From contig JAAYZM010000534.1 in NCBI GenBank assembly GCA_012514835.1, positions 1-8,651 on the forward strand: a stretch of DNA of 8,651 nucleotides. The letters are read 5' to 3'. Positions 6,244 through 8,651 of this stretch are shown here, piece after piece; position 1 is the first letter of the stretch, and each line of letters opens with the position of its first letter. Source of the stretch: Actinomycetales bacterium. GTDB taxonomy: Bacteria > Actinomycetota > Actinomycetes > Actinomycetales > Cellulomonadaceae. The position numbers and the translations under genes are program-made. The notes under the pieces are model-generated. The model was given only the letters and a program-made list of their open reading frames with translations, had not been told where the DNA came from and made no database searches.

Positions 6244-6264
6244 CCTCCTTTTTCACCAAGGAGG
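6244..6264 (+). promoter_or_regulatory. Hairpin sequestering the thiB Shine-Dalgarno
   Basis: CCTCCTT (6244-6250) is perfectly complementary to AAGGAGG (6258-6264), with a 7-nt loop TTTCACC. The right arm is the near-ideal thiB ribosome binding site (AAGGAGGA, 6258-6265; 5 nt before the TTG start). Folding would hide it completely. CTCCTT (6245-6250) can instead pair with AGGGAG (6190-6195) in the conserved 3' part of the aptamer, with one G-U pair. This suggests a TPP-dependent translational switch: the aptamer, when bound, keeps AGGGAG for itself and leaves the anti-Shine-Dalgarno free to close over the ribosome site. The pairings are seen; the mechanism is inferred. Confidence 0.75.
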
Positions 6265-6270
6265 ACGCAG

Positions 6271-7413
6271 TTGAGCACCACCACCAGCACGCCGCGCCGT
6301 ACGGACAGGGTCCGACGGCGCACCGCCGGGGCAGCCCTGCTCGCCGCGGCGACTCTCGCGCTCACGGCCTGTGCGGCCGACCCCGCGGGCGAGTCGCCGA
6401 GCGGACCGCCGTCGGCCAACCCCTCGCCGTCGGACACGGAGACCCCCGCCCCCCTGGGCGGCACCGTGACCCTCGTGACGCACGACTCGTTCGCCGTGGA
6501 CGAGGCGCTGCTCGCCGAGTTCGAGGCGAGCACGGGCCTGACCGTGGAGCAGGTCGCGCCGGGTGACGGCGGGGCGCTCGTCAACCAGCTGATCCTCACG
6601 AAGGCCAACCCGCTGGGCGACGTCGCGTACGGCGTGGACAACACGTTCGCGTCGCGCGCCGTCGCGGAGGGCGTGTTCGCGCCCTACACCTCGACCGCCC
6701 CCGCGGCCGCCGACGCCGCCGACTTCGCACTCCCGGGCGACGACACGCTCACGGCGATCGACTACTCCGACGTGTGCCTCAACATCGACGACGGATTCTT
6801 CGCCGACGCCGGGACCACGCCGCCCGCCACGCTCGAGGACCTGGCCGACGCCGAGTACGCGGGCCTCACGGTCGTGCCCGGCGCCACCACGAGCTCCCCG
6901 GGCCTGGCGTTCCTGCTCGCGACGGTCGCGAAGTTCGGCGAGGACGGCTGGCAGGACTACTGGCGCTCGCTCGTCGCGAACGACGTCAAGGTGGTCCCGG
7001 GCTGGTCGGACGCCTACTACACGGACTTCACGGTGGGCGGGGGCGGCGACCGGCCGATCGTGCTCTCGTACGCGTCCTCCCCGCCGTTCACCGTGCCCGA
7101 GGGCGGCGACGAGCCCACCACGTCGGCGTTGCTCGACACGTGCTTCCGTCAGGTCGAGTACGCGGGCGTGCTCGCGGGCGCGAAGAACCCGGCGGGCGCG
7201 CAGGCGCTGGTCGACTTCCTGCTGAGCGAGGACTTCCAGGCCGGGATCGCCGAGTCGATGTACGTGTACCCGGTGTCTACGGCCGTCGAGCTGCCCGCCG
7301 AGTGGGTCCAGTGGGCGCCGCTCGCGGACGCGCCGCTCGCGCTCGACCCCGCCGCGATCGCGGAGGGCCGGGACGGCTGGCTGCGCGAGTGGGCCGAGAT
7401 CGTCACGGGGTGA
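6271..7413 (+). CDS. thiB: Thiamine ABC transporter substrate-binding lipoprotein ThiB
   Basis: Extracytoplasmic receptor that captures thiamine or its phosphates and delivers them to the ThiP permease. The 380-residue protein starts at TTG, the only start that fits the AAGGAGGA site 5 nt upstream and the signal peptide. The lipoprotein signal has a basic n-region (RRTDRVRRR), a hydrophobic core and lipobox LTAC with the lipidated C34. A Ser/Pro/Asp linker (35-63) follows, then the periplasmic-binding fold from about 65. It resembles E. coli ThiB (TbpA) in THDSFAVDE (70-78), GDVAYGVDN (116-124), TTSSPGLAFLL (206-216), GWSDAYY (244-250), LSYASSP (265-271), YVYPV (331-335) and the C-terminal WLREWAEIV. 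E. coli ThiB is 327 residues; the signal and linker account for much of the excess. Only two other cysteines, C169 and C291, are present and could form a disulfide. Expression should be under TPP riboswitch control, with thiP 7 bp downstream. Confidence 0.95.
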   Translation: MSTTTSTPRRTDRVRRRTAGAALLAAATLALTACAADPAGESPSGPPSANPSPSDTETPAPLGGTVTLVTHDSFAVDEALLAEFEASTGLTVEQVAPGDGGALVNQLILTKANPLGDVAYGVDNTFASRAVAEGVFAPYTSTAPAAADAADFALPGDDTLTAIDYSDVCLNIDDGFFADAGTTPPATLEDLADAEYAGLTVVPGATTSSPGLAFLLATVAKFGEDGWQDYWRSLVANDVKVVPGWSDAYYTDFTVGGGGDRPIVLSYASSPPFTVPEGGDEPTTSALLDTCFRQVEYAGVLAGAKNPAGAQALVDFLLSEDFQAGIAESMYVYPVSTAVELPAEWVQWAPLADAPLALDPAAIAEGRDGWLREWAEIVTG

Positions 7414-7414
7414 G
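7407..7414 (+). promoter_or_regulatory. Shine-Dalgarno supporting the thiP ATG start
   Basis: GGGGTGAG spans the thiB stop codon and lies 6 nt before the ATG at 7421. The alternative GTG starts at 7475 and 7493 lack a comparable site, so this decides for the upstream start, though not conclusively. Confidence 0.5.
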
Positions 7415-7420
7415 CTCGCG

Positions 7421-8651
7421 ATGAGGACGGGGCCGACGACGGCTCGCGGCGCAGCTCATGAGGCCGTCGCCACCGTGCGGGACACTCACGAGGTGAGCCC
7501 GCCACGCCGTCGTCGGCCCGAACCTCGCGCCCTGCGCTGGACGGCGTGGGCGCTCGCGGCGGGCTTGCCGCTGCTATTCCTCGGGGTGTTCTTCGCGTGG
7601 CCCGTGGGGCGGATGCTCGGGCTCGGCCTGTGGCCCGACGGCGGCCTCGACCTGGGCGGCTTCGCGGAGGTGTTCTCCCGCCCGCGCACGTGGCGGATCC
7701 TCGGGCTCACGCTCTTGCAGGCCGGCCTCGCGACGGCGGTCTCCGTGCTGCTCGGTGTGCCCGGCGCGTACGTGCTGTACCGCACGCGCTTTCGCGGGCA
7801 GGGCTTCGTGCGCGCGTTCGTGACGGTGCCGTTCGTGCTGCCCACCGTGGTGGTGGGCGTTGCGTTCCGGTCGCTCCTCGCGCCGTCCGGCCCGCTGGGC
7901 TTTCTGGGCTGGGAGGAGTCGCTGTGGGGGATCGTCGCGGCGCTCGCGTTCTTCAACTACGCCGTGGTGGTGCGCACGGTGGGCGGGACGTGGGCGCAGC
8001 TGGACCCGCGCGCCGAGCAGTCCGCCCGCGCCCTGGGCGCCTCGCCCGCGCGCGCCTTCTGGCACGTCACGCTGCCCGCCCTGGCGCCCGCGATCACGTC
8101 CGCCGCGAGCCTCGTGTTCCTGTTCTGCGCCACGTCCTTCGGGACCGTCCTGGTGCTGGGCGGCATGCGCTACGGCACCATCGAGACCGAGATCTGGGTG
8201 CAGACCACGCAGTTCCTCGACCTGCGCGCCGCCGCCGTGCTGTCCGTGACGCAGCTCGTGGTGGTGGCGGGGGCGCTCGCCGTCGCGGGACGGGCCCGGG
8301 CGCGGCGCGAGCGAGCCGTCGACTTCACCGCGGAGGCGCGCGCTGTCCGGGGGCTCACGCGGTCCGACGCCGTCCCCCTCGCGGTGACCGTGCTCGCGCT
8401 CGCGGCCCTCGCGCTGCCGATCGGCCACCTGCTGATTCGCTCGCTGCGGACCCCCACCGGGTGGGGCCTCGACAACTATCTGGCGCTCGGTACTACGGGT
8501 GGGGCGAACACCCTCTCGGTGACCGTGTGGGAGGCCGCGGGGAACTCTCTGCGTACGGCGGGGCTGGCCGCGGGGATCGCCGTCGTCGTCGGAAGTCTTG
8601 TCGCCCTCGTCCTCTCGCGGCGCCCTGCCGCGCGGGCCGGGCGCCGCGCGA
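7421..8651 (+). CDS. thiP: Thiamine ABC transporter permease ThiP, 3' partial
   Basis: Membrane permease that moves thiamine from ThiB across the membrane, powered by an ATPase (ThiQ) expected downstream. The frame is open to the window end, giving 410 residues of a family usually about 530 long. Eight hydrophobic segments can be placed roughly at residues 40-62, 93-116, 133-152, 167-188, 227-248, 270-290, 317-338 and 380-398. The first half contains the cytoplasmic EAA loop that docks on the ATPase: EQSARALGASPARAFWHVTLP, with E199, G206 and L218-P219. The second half, starting near NSLRTAG (375), is the repeat of the two-domain fusion; its EAA loop is outside the window. I chose the ATG at 7421, 7 bp after the thiB stop. 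This gives a 24-residue hydrophilic extension before the GTG at 7493, which would start at SPPRRRRPEPR and is the main alternative. Family call firm, start uncertain. Confidence 0.9.
   Translation, partial: MRTGPTTARGAAHEAVATVRDTHEVSPPRRRRPEPRALRWTAWALAAGLPLLFLGVFFAWPVGRMLGLGLWPDGGLDLGGFAEVFSRPRTWRILGLTLLQAGLATAVSVLLGVPGAYVLYRTRFRGQGFVRAFVTVPFVLPTVVVGVAFRSLLAPSGPLGFLGWEESLWGIVAALAFFNYAVVVRTVGGTWAQLDPRAEQSARALGASPARAFWHVTLPALAPAITSAASLVFLFCATSFGTVLVLGGMRYGTIETEIWVQTTQFLDLRAAAVLSVTQLVVVAGALAVAGRARARRERAVDFTAEARAVRGLTRSDAVPLAVTVLALAALALPIGHLLIRSLRTPTGWGLDNYLALGTTGGANTLSVTVWEAAGNSLRTAGLAAGIAVVVGSLVALVLSRRPAARAGRRA

Noticed and set aside
6177..6644. 155-residue minus-strand open frame across the thi leader and thiB 5' end
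   Set aside because: Ser/Ala/Arg-rich shadow opposite the riboswitch and the thiB signal peptide; no supporting features.
7574..8428. 284-residue minus-strand open frame opposite thiP
   Set aside because: Charged, repetitive, antisense shadow composition; the plus strand encodes a permease with an EAA motif and regular helices.
6271..8651. Iron(III) or spermidine ABC transporter instead of thiamine
   Set aside because: The binding protein and two-domain permease folds are shared with those families, but THDSFA, GWSDAYY, LSYASSP and WLREW in the receptor, plus the TPP riboswitch upstream, point to thiamine.
1..8651. CRISPR arrays, insertion sequences, tRNA or rRNA genes, defence systems
   Set aside because: None seen on reading both strands: no spaced direct repeats, transposase-like frames, terminal inverted repeats or tRNA-like cloverleaf sequences.

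Overview
This is a very GC-rich, actinobacterial-type stretch (codon third positions almost always G or C, GTG/TTG starts, short intergenic spaces). The style is that of Micrococcales such as the Cellulomonas group, but that placement is an impression from composition and protein style, not a computed result. Nothing looks horizontally acquired: there are no insertion sequences, integrases, tRNAs, CRISPR arrays or defence genes.

Region 1 (1-5716, + strand) is an Mrp-type (Mnh/Sha) multisubunit Na+/H+ antiporter operon in the order mrpA-B fusion (5' end outside the window), mrpC, mrpD, mrpE, mrpF, mrpG. There is no separate mrpB; its domain is the C-terminal part of the first gene. All five internal junctions are the same 4-bp ATGA/GTGA stop-start overlap preceded by a purine-rich Shine-Dalgarno sequence, so the subunits are probably made by coupled translation from one mRNA. 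MrpA and MrpD are the NuoL/M/N-like ion-translocating subunits, MrpC is NuoK-like, and E, F and G are small membrane subunits. MrpC and MrpF carry long charged C-terminal tails beyond the usual family length, and MrpD and MrpG end in shorter acidic tails.

Region 2 (5717-6111) holds a 38-nt convergent gap with a hairpin that may terminate transcription in both directions, a small minus-strand two-helix membrane protein of the DUF4235 type (5755-6018), and a 93-bp divergent gap that probably contains the thi promoter.

Region 3 (6112 to the end, + strand) is a thiamine uptake operon. A complete TPP riboswitch aptamer (about 6112-6198) is followed by a strong GC hairpin and then a perfect 7-bp hairpin that covers the Shine-Dalgarno sequence of thiB. 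thiB (TTG start) encodes the thiamine/TPP-binding lipoprotein, and thiP (running off the end) encodes the two-domain permease. An ATPase gene (thiQ) would be expected just beyond the window. The layout predicts that high intracellular TPP shuts off thiamine import.

The genes themselves are known housekeeping families. I found no previously undescribed system. The parts most worth a second look are the riboswitch expression platform, the unusual C-terminal tails on the Mrp subunits, the cysteine pair in ThiB, and the DUF4235 gene beside the thi control region.
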